Below, piece after piece: positions 9,100-17,058 of a stretch of DNA of 64,000 nt. Made by a program: the position numbers and the translations under genes. The notes under the pieces were generated by a model. It was not told the origin of the DNA and did no database searches. It saw nothing but the letters and a program-made list of their open reading frames with translations. Source of the DNA: Methylocella silvestris BL2 (GTDB taxonomy: Bacteria > Pseudomonadota > Alphaproteobacteria > Rhizobiales > Beijerinckiaceae); NCBI RefSeq assembly GCF_000021745.1, contig NC_011666.1, positions 4,057,001 to 4,121,000 of the forward strand, read 5' to 3'. Positions within the stretch are counted from its first letter, which is position 1. Each line of letters begins with the position of its first letter.

Positions 9100-10128
9100 T
9101 CACCCCCAATTGGCCATCGCCCATTTGACGAGATCGACCATCTGCGAGCCGCCGGCGAAGACGCTATGCGTCGCGGTGAAGAAATCCCAGAAGGAGAATT
9201 CCTCCTCGCGCCCGGAGCAGACGCCCGCGACGCGCGGCCCGGTCACGCCGCGCGGCCAGCCGAACAGCGGGCCGCCCGACCAGCCGTTGCTGGTGAAGGG
9301 CGTCGTCTCCAGCTCCAGCCCGCCATCGTCATCGTCGATGTCCTCGACCGCGACGAAGGGCTGCAGCGCCGGCCGCTGCGCCATGAAGAAATCGCCGGGA
9401 TAGCCGATGCTCTGCCAGGGCACGTCCTTGTAATTGTCCTCGTCGCCGAAGCTGTGCGTCCCCATCCAGCCGAGCGCGTCGCCGAGCGGATTGTAGAGTT
9501 TGGCGACGATATAGTCGCTGCCCTTGATCTCGTCGGAATTCTTGTAGCCGCGGAATTGCTGGACATAGCTCTGGCCGAGCGGGGCGGCGCCGTCGCGATA
9601 GGCCGGCACGAAGCGCATCCACCAGCTCGCCTGATCCCAGGGCGCGACATGGCTCGCCGTCAGGATGATATTATGACCGATGAGCACGCCCGTGCCCGAT
9701 TGCGTCCAGTTGACGTAATCCTCATTGATCCCGACAAAGACGCGCCCGACCGTGCACCATGGATAGCCGGCATCGAGCAGCTCCTGGCGCATCAGCCGCA
9801 TGGCTCCGGCCGGGGGCAGAGCGATGCTGGAGAGATCGCGCAGGCGGCTCGCCGTCATTTCGGCGGCGGCGGCGCGCGCCCGCGGCGCTCCGGTCTGGGC
9901 GAGCCAGGCGTGGCGCATCGGCCCGGCGTCGCCTTCGCGCGCAACGCCATGGAGATCGCGTGGGCCGATGAAGCCGGAGCTTTGGCCGCCGCGCGGCTCG
10001 CGCCCCGCTCTTAGCAGGCGCAGCATTTCCTCGGGCATCGGCATGACGGCCGAAATATCGGGAATGGCGTCGCCGCCCCTTGGCCGGCGTGCGACTTTCT
10101 TAGTATAGCAGCACTCTTCAATCGACAT
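9100..10128 (-). CDS. Trypsin-like serine protease without signal peptide
   Basis: A chymotrypsin-fold peptidase of 342 residues. The catalytic triad is readable: His in IILTASHVAPW, Asp in KGSDYIVAKL and Ser in TSNGWSGGPLFG. The first about 120 residues are not protease-like, and the protein begins MSIEECCYTKK with no hydrophobic signal, so export is unclear. The substrate is unknown. The ATG at 10128 has AAGG upstream; the frame runs 51 codons further but those codons look non-coding. The family resembles glutamyl-endopeptidase-type secreted enzymes, with an acidic stretch (DIDDDDGG) before the Ser motif. Confidence 0.82.
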   Translation of the reverse strand: MSIEECCYTKKVARRPRGGDAIPDISAVMPMPEEMLRLLRAGREPRGGQSSGFIGPRDLHGVAREGDAGPMRHAWLAQTGAPRARAAAAEMTASRLRDLSSIALPPAGAMRLMRQELLDAGYPWCTVGRVFVGINEDYVNWTQSGTGVLIGHNIILTASHVAPWDQASWWMRFVPAYRDGAAPLGQSYVQQFRGYKNSDEIKGSDYIVAKLYNPLGDALGWMGTHSFGDEDNYKDVPWQSIGYPGDFFMAQRPALQPFVAVEDIDDDDGGLELETTPFTSNGWSGGPLFGWPRGVTGPRVAGVCSGREEEFSFWDFFTATHSVFAGGSQMVDLVKWAMANWG

Positions 10129-10346
10129 TGGCGTCCGCCTTATTTGAAAATCAAAATAGAGCGACAAGCATAGAGGGCCGGGCGACCCGGGCCTGTGCCA
10201 ATGGTCACGCGGGCGACAAGCGGTGCGGAAGCCCTTGAAAACTCCGCCTCGGCGCTTGCGCATTTTGCAGCGCCGCGCCAAAGTCTCGCCCCCGGCGGGA
10301 GGCGATCTGGCTTGCGCGCGGCAAGAACTGAATGGATGGACGCGCT

Positions 10347-11465
10347 ATGAAAGTCACCCTTGAGCGAGCGGCCCTGCTCAAATCGCTTGGCCATGTTCAT
10401 CGCGTGGTCGAGCGCCGCAACACCATTCCGATCCTGTCCAATGTGCTGCTGCGCGCCGAAGGCAAGTCGCTGCTCCTGAAGGCGACCGATCTCGACCTTG
10501 AGGTGACCGAGCGCCTCGCCGCCGACGTCGGCGTCGCCGGCGGGACGACGCTGCCGGCCCATACGCTCTATGACATTGTGCGAAAGCTGCCTGACGGCTC
10601 GCAGGTCTCGCTTGAGATCGCCGGGGACAGCGGCCAGCTGCTGCTGCGCTCGGGCCGTTCGCGCTTCAATCTGCAGACCCTGCCCGACAGCGATTTTCCC
10701 GACCTTGCGGCGGGCGATTTCAGCCATGATTTCCTGCTGCCCCCGGCCGATCTCAAGCGCCTGATCGAAAAGACGCAATTCGCCATCTCGAATGAAGAGA
10801 CGCGCTATTATCTCAACGGCATTTTCATGCATTCGATGGAGGCGGAGGGCGCCTCGGTGCTGCGGGCGGTCGCGACCGACGGCCACCGGCTGGCGCGCGT
10901 CGAAATCGCCTGCCCGAAGGGCGCCTCCGGCATGCCGGGCGTGATCGTGCCGCGCAAGGCGGTCACGGAGGTCCAGAAGCTGATCGAGGATCTCTCCGCC
11001 GACATCCGCGTCGAACTGTCGACGACGAAGGCGCGCTTTACATTTGGCGATGTGGTGCTGACCACAAAACTGATCGACGGCACCTTTCCGGATTATATGC
11101 GGGTCATTCCGGCCGGCAATGACAAGCGGCTCATCGTCGAGCGCGGACCCTTCGCCGCCGCCGTCGACCGCGTCTCGACGATTTCCTCCGAGCGCGGCCG
11201 CGCCGTGAAACTGGCGATCGCCGACGGCAAGCTGACCTTGTCGGTCACAAACCCCGATTCCGGCTCGGCGCAGGAAGAACTCGACGTCGATTATGATTCG
11301 ACGCCGCTCGATATCGGCTTCAACGCGAGATATCTGCTCGACATCACCGAACAGCTCGACAGCGACACGGCGTTATTCAAACTCGCCGACCCCGGCTCGC
11401 CGACGCTGGTGCAGGACCGCGACGGGGCCAGCGCGCTTTATGTGCTGATGCCGATGCGGGTGTAG
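10347..11465 (+). CDS. dnaN: DNA polymerase III beta subunit (sliding clamp)
   Basis: Forms the ring-shaped dimer that tethers DNA polymerase III to DNA. The 372-residue protein starts MKVTLERAALLKSLGHVHRV and has RRNTIPILSNVLL, TDGHRLA, FPDYMRVIP and the C-terminal YVLMPMRV that ends most clamps. An in-frame ATG 15 bp earlier (10332) exists, but the ATG at 10347 gives the standard N-terminus and length. No dnaA or recF is adjacent, so the gene is outside the classical origin cluster. Confidence 0.97.
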   Translation: MKVTLERAALLKSLGHVHRVVERRNTIPILSNVLLRAEGKSLLLKATDLDLEVTERLAADVGVAGGTTLPAHTLYDIVRKLPDGSQVSLEIAGDSGQLLLRSGRSRFNLQTLPDSDFPDLAAGDFSHDFLLPPADLKRLIEKTQFAISNEETRYYLNGIFMHSMEAEGASVLRAVATDGHRLARVEIACPKGASGMPGVIVPRKAVTEVQKLIEDLSADIRVELSTTKARFTFGDVVLTTKLIDGTFPDYMRVIPAGNDKRLIVERGPFAAAVDRVSTISSERGRAVKLAIADGKLTLSVTNPDSGSAQEELDVDYDSTPLDIGFNARYLLDITEQLDSDTALFKLADPGSPTLVQDRDGASALYVLMPMRV

Positions 11466-11574
11466 ACTTAGCGGGGAAGGAGCAGCGATAAGCGACGCCA
11501 AAGACGAAAATGTGCGGTTCAATAACAGGGCAGCACACGTGGTGCTTCGCGCCTGCCATAGAGAGCGCCGCTAA

Positions 11575-11982
11575 ATGACCTCCGCCTATTCTGAAGCTCA
11601 CAGACGACTGGATCGCATTCTCATATTCTTTTTTGTCATATGTATTTCTGGAATTATCGTCGGAATCGTTCGTCAGGAGTGGTTGTTCGCGGCTGTCTGG
11701 TTGGCAGCAGGATTTTTCAACGGCGTAATTGGAGCTTCGATAAGGCGGCTAGCCAATACTCCCGAGACAGGAGAAGATGATGAGTTTTTTGACAGACAAG
11801 TTTGGTTCAGAAACCTCGTCAATGTCGGACAGCTTCTCTCGGCGACGGTGATGGCCGCTGGGATTGCACTTGGACAACCGTGGTGGCGCGATGCTCTCGC
11901 CGCGGTCGCTATATTTTTTGTGGGCGTTTTTGGCCTATCGCTACTATGCGGCCCGCGAAAAAAGCGTAGCGCGCAACAGTGA
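11575..11982 (+). CDS. Unknown small membrane protein in an AT-richer patch
   Basis: A 135-residue protein I do not recognise. Hydrophobic stretches near residues 15-33, 36-53, 82-97 and 103-122 suggest three or four membrane helices; a charged segment with TGEDDEFFD lies between the pairs. Its DNA is visibly richer in A and T than dnaN before it, and codon choice differs (many ata, tta, agt type codons). With the next gene it looks like recently acquired DNA. The ATG at 11575 directly follows a stop codon in another frame; no strong ribosome binding site is visible. Confidence 0.6.
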   Translation: MTSAYSEAHRRLDRILIFFFVICISGIIVGIVRQEWLFAAVWLAAGFFNGVIGASIRRLANTPETGEDDEFFDRQVWFRNLVNVGQLLSATVMAAGIALGQPWWRDALAAVAIFFVGVFGLSLLCGPRKKRSAQQ

Positions 11983-12062
11983 ATGTGTCCTCCGTGCTCA
12001 AGGCAAGTGGATAAAGAAGTAAAATACTGGTCTATTCAGTTAAACAACACAGTAATGCAACA

Positions 12063-12833
12063 ATGGCGTTCAAACAAGAAACAATCGAGGACATCGTTGA
12101 GAGCGAGCATTTGATGATCTTGGCTGCGCCTCGACGATATGGTGCTTATTATGCCGTTGCACTTGATGTTTCAGCTTTCCTTTCCGTAGCTGTAAAGTCG
12201 TTAGATCGAGAGCACGAGATTTTCGGCCGCTTTCTGTCGCAAGTCAAAAACCACCACTTGCTCGCCATATTTGCGATCGTTCGTTTACACCAAACTCAGG
12301 CGATGATGAATCTGCGTCAAGTGCTTGAAGCTGGGGCTTGCGCGGCATTCGCGATCGCGAATCCACATCAAGATCACTTCGCAAAGCCCGCACCCGGAGG
12401 AACACTCGATGCATCACAAGAACTGACCGCGAAGCGTTACAAATGGCTTGACGAGAATTTCCCGAAAGAGTCATCGTATATAAAGGCAACGAAGGAAAAG
12501 ATCAACAGTTCTGCCGCTCATGCAAACATTGTCTACACCCAGAAAAATTTTCGCGTAGCTGATAATGGCAGCGAATTTATCGTGCCGTTTTTTGACATTG
12601 AGGATGGGTATTTCGAGCAAGGCGAGCTATTAATGGCTGCAGGAATCGCAATTTCACTTATCGACTTATTTTACGGTGTGAACAACGACATAAATGCGAT
12701 TGTGTGGTGCGACGATTTTGAATCACGGTTCCGCTCGCTCTTTGAAAGAGAAACTGCACTTCGGCTAGAAATGTATTCGTCGGATCGTTTCAAGGAACAG
12801 CAAAGGAAATTTGGACATCTGTTCAGTCCGTAA
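12063..12833 (+). CDS. Unknown 256-residue protein, AT-richer than surroundings
   Basis: A soluble, largely helical protein with no family I can name. Features visible are an N-terminal acidic helix, a central HLLAIFAIVRLHQTQAMMNL helix, and a C-terminal charged helix with SDRFKEQQRKFGH. No catalytic motif is apparent. Base composition and codon use match the preceding small membrane-protein gene and differ from dnaN and the vapBC region. The stop codon is only a few bases from where the remnant of mazF ends, so the gene marks the right edge of a possible insertion. Phage-defence or stress function is conceivable but nothing in the sequence shows it. Confidence 0.7.
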   Translation: MAFKQETIEDIVESEHLMILAAPRRYGAYYAVALDVSAFLSVAVKSLDREHEIFGRFLSQVKNHHLLAIFAIVRLHQTQAMMNLRQVLEAGACAAFAIANPHQDHFAKPAPGGTLDASQELTAKRYKWLDENFPKESSYIKATKEKINSSAAHANIVYTQKNFRVADNGSEFIVPFFDIEDGYFEQGELLMAAGIAISLIDLFYGVNNDINAIVWCDDFESRFRSLFERETALRLEMYSSDRFKEQQRKFGHLFSP

Positions 12834-12841
12834 ATGCGCAG

Positions 12842-13130
12842 AATCAATGGGCTACCGTCGGCGTCGCCGATCGCCTCGCCGATTTTGACGACGGGAACGA
12901 CGGTGTCTTGTCGATGGCGATTGAGACGCCTCGCGCAGCCCGTTGAGCAGGGAAGGCGCGATTTCGAGCCGGAACAGATCGGCGTCGTCGCGAAGCATTG
13001 TCGTTAACGGAGAGATAACGGCGGAAGGCAATTCGGCGAACAGATCGCTTTGCACGATGCGCGGCCAGCCGTAATCGCCAGAGGTCGTAAGCACCACGCA
13101 TTGCCCGCGCCGGACTAAAAATCCGGCCAT
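12842..13130 (-). pseudogene. mazF: Decayed MazF/PemK-family toxin
   Basis: The reading from the ATG at 13130 gives a MazF-like start: VRRGQCVVLTTSGDYGWPR, then IVQSDLFAELPSAVISPLTT and LLNGLREASQ. Three defects are visible. The PAL-type residues normally after the GxPR motif are missing. The frame shifts near 12922 (continuing IAIDK in another frame) and again near 12900 (continuing VVPVVKIGEAIGDAD). The last 25 or so residues of the family are absent, because the sequence stops resembling a toxin at the edge of the AT-rich patch. The start overlaps the mazE-like stop, as in intact pairs. It should not make an active endoribonuclease. Confidence 0.7.
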
Positions 13131-13354
13131 TCATAAACGCCGGCGACAAAACGCATGATCTCGTCGCCGGCCGGATCGCTGCCGGCGACGGCGCGCGCCT
13201 GAGCGCGGCATTTATCGGCAGAATCCGGCGCACGGCTGTCCGGAACCCCGATCTGAACGGGGCGCAAACCCGCCGCGCGCATCCTCTGGCGATAGCTTGC
13301 CATTCGCTTTGGCGGCGACGCGGGGCTTTTGAATTGGTCGGGTCGGCGTGGCAT
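13115..13354 (-). CDS. MazE-family antitoxin, partner toxin decayed
   Basis: A 79-residue protein of the antitoxin MazE (DUF3018-like) family. It contains RMASYRQRMRAAGLRPVQI followed by GVPDSRAPDSADKCRAQARAVAGSD, the family core that forms a ribbon-helix-helix-like DNA-binding start and a toxin-binding tail. It ends EWPDF, 16 bp inside the toxin frame. Because the toxin is broken, the gene is probably a relic or an orphan antitoxin that could still neutralise related toxins. The reading frame itself is intact. Confidence 0.72.
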   Translation of the reverse strand: MPRRPDQFKSPASPPKRMASYRQRMRAAGLRPVQIGVPDSRAPDSADKCRAQARAVAGSDPAGDEIMRFVAGVYEWPDF

Positions 13355-13390
13355 ATTCTAAGGGACCGTTTGAAAATTCGTTTCGCCTAT

Positions 13391-13502
13391 CCTGAGGAGC
13401 CATTTCGTGAGAAATGGCGTCTCGAAGGATGTGTTCAGTGTGCTCTCTTGACGCCCTCGTGGTTCGAGACGGGCTCTTCGAGCCCTCCTCACCATGAGGG
13501 CT
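13391..13502. repeat. Pair of inverted palindromic repeats (BIME-like)
   Basis: Two related elements face each other. The left (13391-13432) reads cctgaggagc, a short hairpin, then cgtctcgaaggatg. The right (13458-13502) reads cgtggttcgagacgg, ctcttcgag, then ctcctcaccatgaggg. The word pair gtctcgaa / ttcgagac and the cctcatggtgaggag word recur at 15744-15847. Such GC-rich mosaic palindromes are common between genes in Hyphomicrobiales. This pair lies between the mazE relic and vapC. Confidence 0.75.
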
Positions 13503-13599
13503 TTGGAGGACGCCAGCATTTTCAAATGGTCTCTAAGCCCTCGAATCTCGTGACATGTTACATGTCGTAGGTTTGCTTGTCAGAACATGGCGAACCCAA

Positions 13600-13989
13600 T
13601 CAGATCACCCGCAACCCAAGATGCTCCGCCATCGGCGCAAAATCGCGGTCGTCGTGGAGCAGGGCGTGGCCTCGGGCGAGGCAAAAACTTCCGATGATGA
13701 GGTCGATGGTCTTGCGCACGGTCGCGCCCTTTTCGCGTAGCGCGCGATAATTTTGCGCGGCGTGAACGGCAAGCTCGGCATCGAGCAGGGGCTCGATCCG
13801 GAACTGGCGCAGACTGGCCTCGATCCGCGCCGCATGCGCCTCGCTCCGCGCGCCCTGCAGCACTTCCAGCAAAATGAGGTCGCCGATCAAAATTTCGTTG
13901 GGGTCTTCGATCGATCGCAACGCGCGCACCGCTCGCGTGTCGAGATCGCGCAGATTGGCGATCCACACCGAACTATCGACGACGATCAA
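13600..13989 (-). CDS. vapC: VapC-family PIN-domain toxin
   Basis: A 129-residue PIN-domain ribonuclease, the toxic half of a VapBC pair. It starts MIVVDSSVWIANLRD with the first metal-binding Asp (Asp5), continues with DLILLEVLQGARSE (conserved Glu), and has the late acidic residues in KTIDLIIGSF and LLHDDRDF. All four acidic positions expected for Mg-dependent RNA cleavage are present, so the toxin looks intact. Its start overlaps the vapB stop by 4 bp, indicating translational coupling. Confidence 0.92.
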   Translation of the reverse strand: MIVVDSSVWIANLRDLDTRAVRALRSIEDPNEILIGDLILLEVLQGARSEAHAARIEASLRQFRIEPLLDAELAVHAAQNYRALREKGATVRKTIDLIIGSFCLARGHALLHDDRDFAPMAEHLGLRVI

Positions 13990-14198
13990 GATTTTGGATG
14001 GTCGGAGCCGCCTTGCCGCGACGCGTCAAGATCCCCCTGCCAGCCAAGGCCGATCATATCGGCGATGGCGCGGCGCTGACGCTTTTGCCGCACGAGGGCG
14101 CGTAAAGCCTCCTCGACGGTGGCTTTCTTGGTCGAAAGCCCCGTCGCCGCCATGGCCTCAGCGAGCAGTTCGTCGTCGATCTCGATATTGGTGCGCAT
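13986..14198 (-). CDS. vapB: VapB-family antitoxin
   Basis: A 70-residue antitoxin. The N-terminal MRTNIEIDDELLAEAMAATG forms a ribbon-helix-helix DNA-binding fold, followed by LSTKKATVEEALRALV, the usual type II VapB (VapB-Rv/DUF2191-like) sequence. The C-terminal half should wrap around the VapC active site. The gene precedes vapC with an ATGA overlap. The AT-rich bases just upstream (14199-14240) with several tacaaat/gtattga words are the likely promoter and self-operator. Confidence 0.92.
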   Translation of the reverse strand: MRTNIEIDDELLAEAMAATGLSTKKATVEEALRALVRQKRQRRAIADMIGLGWQGDLDASRQGGSDHPKS

Positions 14199-14350
14199 GA
14201 TGTCTTGATGTGTATATTATTACAAATCAATACACATTCCCGCAACGAGAGGCAATAGGAGTCGCTCCGGTTGACGCATCGCCCCCCGGCGGGCATTGAA
14301 GCGCCTGACAAGACGCCGCGCGCGCGCCAAAAGAAAACCTTCGAAAGCAA

Positions 14351-14920
14351 ATGCCCAAAATCAACGGAAACCAGATCACGCCCGGCGCGGTCGTCAGCCA
14401 TGACGGCGGCCTTTGGGTTGCGGTCAAGACCAATAGCGTCAAGCCCGGCAAGGGCGGCGCCTTCAATCAGGTCGAGCTCAAGAACCTGATCGACGGCCGC
14501 AAGCTGAACGAGCGATTTCGCGCCGATGAGACGGTCGATACGGTCGATCTGGAGCTGAAGGACTTCAGCTTTCTTTATGCCGAGGGCGACAATCTCGTTT
14601 TCATGGATCTGGAATCCTACGACCAGATCGAACTCCCCAAGGATTTTGTCGGCGAGCGCGCGGCTTTTCTGCAGGACGGCATGAAGGTCACGCTGCAGAT
14701 GCATGAGGCGCGCGCGATCTCGATCCGCCTGCCGCAGCAGGTCACGCTCGAAATCGTCGAGGCCGATCCCGTCGTGCGCGGCCAGACGGCGGCTTCCTCC
14801 TATAAGCCGGCCATTCTCGAAAACGGTCTGCGCGTGCTCGTGCCGCCCTTCATTGGCGTCGGCGAGAAAATCGTCGTCGACACCAATGAGGTCGCCTATT
14901 TGCGCAGGGCCGAAGCATGA
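14351..14920 (+). CDS. efp: Elongation factor P
   Basis: Rescues ribosomes stalled on polyproline stretches. The 189-residue protein has the three OB-type domains of EF-P. The tip loop is [12 protein letters not shown], with the modifiable Lys at residue 34. The C-terminal block [19 protein letters not shown] is diagnostic. It shares a 4-bp ATGA overlap with suhB, so the two genes form an operon. No EpmA or EpmB modification genes are in view. Confidence 0.97.
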   Translation: MPKINGNQITPGAVVSHDGGLWVAVKTNSVKPGKGGAFNQVELKNLIDGRKLNERFRADETVDTVDLELKDFSFLYAEGDNLVFMDLESYDQIELPKDFVGERAAFLQDGMKVTLQMHEARAISIRLPQQVTLEIVEADPVVRGQTAASSYKPAILENGLRVLVPPFIGVGEKIVVDTNEVAYLRRAEA

Positions 14921-15708
14921 TCCGCTCCGCCCTCATGAATGTGATGACCGGCGCGGCCTTAAAGGCCGGGCGCGGTTTGAAGCGCGACTTCGGCGAGGTT
15001 GAAAATCTGCAGGTCTCGGTGAAGGGGCCGGGCGATTTCGTCTCCGCCGCCGACAAGCGCGCCGAAAAAGTGCTGTTCGAGGAACTGTCCAAGGCGCGCC
15101 CCGGCTATGGCTTCCTCATGGAGGAATCGGGCGCGGTCGAGGGCTCCGACAAGAGCCACACTTTCATTATCGATCCGCTCGACGGCACCACCAATTTTTT
15201 GCATGGCCTGCCGATCTTCTCGATCTCGATCGGCCTCGTGCGCGAGGGACAGGTCGTCGCCGGGCTCGTCTATAATCCCGCCAATGACGACATGTTCGTC
15301 GCCGAAAAGGGGCAGGGGGCCTATCTCAACAACCGGCGCCTGCGCGTCGCCGCCCGCCGCGACCTCGGTGAGGCGCTGATCGGCTGCGGCACGCCCCATA
15401 TCGGCAAGGCGAACGGCCACGCCCGCTTCAAGCAGGAGTTTTCCGCCGTGATGGCGAATGTCGCCAATATCCGCCGGCTCGGCTCGGCGGCGCTCGATCT
15501 CTGCTATGTCGCCGCCGGCAATTACGACGGGTTCTGGGAGCGCGACCTGCAGCAATGGGACATCGCCGCCGGAATCATCATGGTCAAGGAAGCCGGCGGC
15601 TATATCACCGACGCCGACGGAGGCCCGGATCCGCTGGCGAAGGGCACGGTCTGCGCCGGCAACGACCTCATCCACCGCGCTTTGCTCGCGCTGGTAAAGC
15701 AGGCGTAA
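14917..15708 (+). CDS. suhB: Inositol monophosphatase family protein
   Basis: Mg-dependent phosphatase of 263 residues, hydrolysing inositol-1-phosphate or related sugar phosphates. The metal-binding motifs are in order: the Glu of FLMEESG, then [14 protein letters not shown], and [15 protein letters not shown] near the C-terminus. This matches bacterial SuhB, which in enterobacteria also joins the rRNA antitermination complex. It is translationally coupled to efp. An intergenic palindromic repeat follows the stop. Confidence 0.92.
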   Translation: MIRSALMNVMTGAALKAGRGLKRDFGEVENLQVSVKGPGDFVSAADKRAEKVLFEELSKARPGYGFLMEESGAVEGSDKSHTFIIDPLDGTTNFLHGLPIFSISIGLVREGQVVAGLVYNPANDDMFVAEKGQGAYLNNRRLRVAARRDLGEALIGCGTPHIGKANGHARFKQEFSAVMANVANIRRLGSAALDLCYVAAGNYDGFWERDLQQWDIAAGIIMVKEAGGYITDADGGPDPLAKGTVCAGNDLIHRALLALVKQA

Positions 15709-15743
15709 GCCTTTGACTTTATAATGCGTTGTTGTCCTGAAAT

Positions 15744-15847
15744 CCCTCATGGTGAGGAGCCCGCAGGGCCGTCTCGAACCACGAGGGAGGCAATAACGCG
15801 CCCCTCGTCCTTCGAGACGGACCCGCGGCCTCCCCACGATGAGGGGA
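15744..15847. repeat. Second pair of inverted palindromic repeats
   Basis: Left element 15744-15787 reads ccctcatggtgaggagc through gtctcgaaccacgaggg. Right element 15801-15847 reads cccctcgtccttcgagacgg through tccccacgatgagggga. Each is itself an imperfect palindrome and the two lie in opposite orientation, as in the copy at 13391-13502. They fill most of the 277-bp gap between suhB and the DUF2852 gene. Confidence 0.78.
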
Positions 15848-15985
15848 GGGCCGGCAGGACAAGGGGAGGCGCTCAATATTAATTTTGAGCGCCAAATCTC
15901 GACGAAAGCAAAAGGCCTCTTACATCTTGCCCATCACCGGTCCGCGCGAAGCGGGCGTCCCGGCGAGCCTTTGGAGCTTTTGTCG

Positions 15986-16480
15986 ATGAGCGAAGAGTTG
16001 GGAAGAAAACCTTATGATCCGGGCTTTTCCCGCGCCAGCGCCCGCGCGGCTGTGTGCGGCGCTGGATGGAAGCCTCTTGAGATCGCCGCGATGGTGTTTG
16101 GCTTTGCCTTGTACTGGCCGCTCGGCGTCGCCGTGATTGGCTTTAAATTCTGGCAGAAGCGGAGCGGCTACCAGGGCGATCTGTTCTCCTTCGGCCGCGA
16201 AAAATGGGAAAGCGCCTCGAATTGGCGGTTTTCGGGTTCGGCCCGCGGCTTTGCCGAGCGCGGCTGGCGCAGCGCGGGCTTCGGCTCGAGCGGCAATCGC
16301 GCCTTTGACGAATGGCGCGACGGCGAACTCGCCCGTCTCGAGGAGGAGCGCCGCAAGCTCGTCGCCGCGGAGCGCGAATTTACGGAGTTTATGGAGACTC
16401 TGCGCCGCGCGCGTGACCGCGAAGAGTTCGATCGCTTCATGCAGGAGCGCCACTCGCGCGACAATACGACCTCGGTCTGA
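15986..16480 (+). CDS. DUF2852 membrane-associated protein
   Basis: A 164-residue protein of the DUF2852 family, unknown in function. Residues 30-55 (LEIAAMVFGFALYWPLGVAV) form one membrane helix. The rest is cytoplasmic or periplasmic and highly charged, with a coiled-coil-like RLEEERRKLVAAEREFTEF and a conserved end RRARDREEFDRFM. I chose the ATG at 15986, which has GGAG 10 bp upstream and the family start; the open frame extends 49 codons back into repeat sequence. A strong terminator follows. Confidence 0.85.
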   Translation: MSEELGRKPYDPGFSRASARAAVCGAGWKPLEIAAMVFGFALYWPLGVAVIGFKFWQKRSGYQGDLFSFGREKWESASNWRFSGSARGFAERGWRSAGFGSSGNRAFDEWRDGELARLEEERRKLVAAEREFTEFMETLRRARDREEFDRFMQERHSRDNTTSV

Positions 16481-16491
16481 CAACCCCGTCG

Positions 16492-16522
16492 AAAGGCGCC
16501 GCACAAGAGCGGCGCCTTTTTT
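16492..16522. terminator. Rho-independent terminator, usable on both strands
   Basis: An 11-bp stem (aaaggcgccgc / gcggcgccttt) with a 6-base loop is followed by a run of six T. It begins 12 bp after the DUF2852 stop. The stem ends in A residues on the other side, so it can also serve arfB, which converges and ends at 16531. Confidence 0.88.
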
Positions 16523-16530
16523 ATGCGCGA

Positions 16531-16953
16531 TCAATCGTCCGGGGCGCGGCGGAGCTTCTTCACCGCGCCCCGCGCCGTCTTTTCGTCCGCGCGTTTCTTC
16601 CGCGCCGTCATCGAGGGGCGGGTTTTAACCCGGAATTTTGGCGGTTTCGCCGCGCCGGCGATCAGCGCCAAAAGCCGGCCGATCGCATCCTTGCGGTTCA
16701 TCTCCTGCGAGCGAAAGCTTTGCGCGAAAATCACGATCGCGCCGTCCTTGGTCGCGCGCGCTCCGGCAAGGCGCAGCAGCCGGCGCTTCACAGGCGCCTC
16801 GAGCGAGGGCGAATTTGCAACATCAAAGCGCAGCAGCGCCGCCGTCTCGACCTTATTGACGTTCTGCCCGCCCGGCCCCGAGGCGCGCGCATAGGAGAGC
16901 GCGATCTCATCCTCGTCGATGAAGAGGTCCGGCCCCGCCGCGATTTTTGCCAT
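16531..16953 (-). CDS. arfB: Alternative ribosome-rescue factor ArfB (YaeJ)
   Basis: Peptidyl-tRNA hydrolase that frees ribosomes stalled at the end of broken mRNAs. The 140-residue protein has the release-factor GGQ loop in SYARASGPGGQNVNKVET and a basic C-terminal tail (KFRVKTRPSMTARKKRADEK) that in this family enters the empty mRNA channel. It lacks the codon-recognition domains of RF1/RF2, as expected for ArfB. It is apparently monocistronic. Confidence 0.93.
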   Translation of the reverse strand: MAKIAAGPDLFIDEDEIALSYARASGPGGQNVNKVETAALLRFDVANSPSLEAPVKRRLLRLAGARATKDGAIVIFAQSFRSQEMNRKDAIGRLLALIAGAAKPPKFRVKTRPSMTARKKRADEKTARGAVKKLRRAPDD

Positions 16954-17058
16954 TTAACCTTCTCTCGACTGCTGGCGCTGGGGGCCGGCCTCGATTTTCA
17001 GCACTGGTTAACCTAATTGCTTTAGCCGAGGTTAAAGAATCGCAGCCAATCTGCCGCG

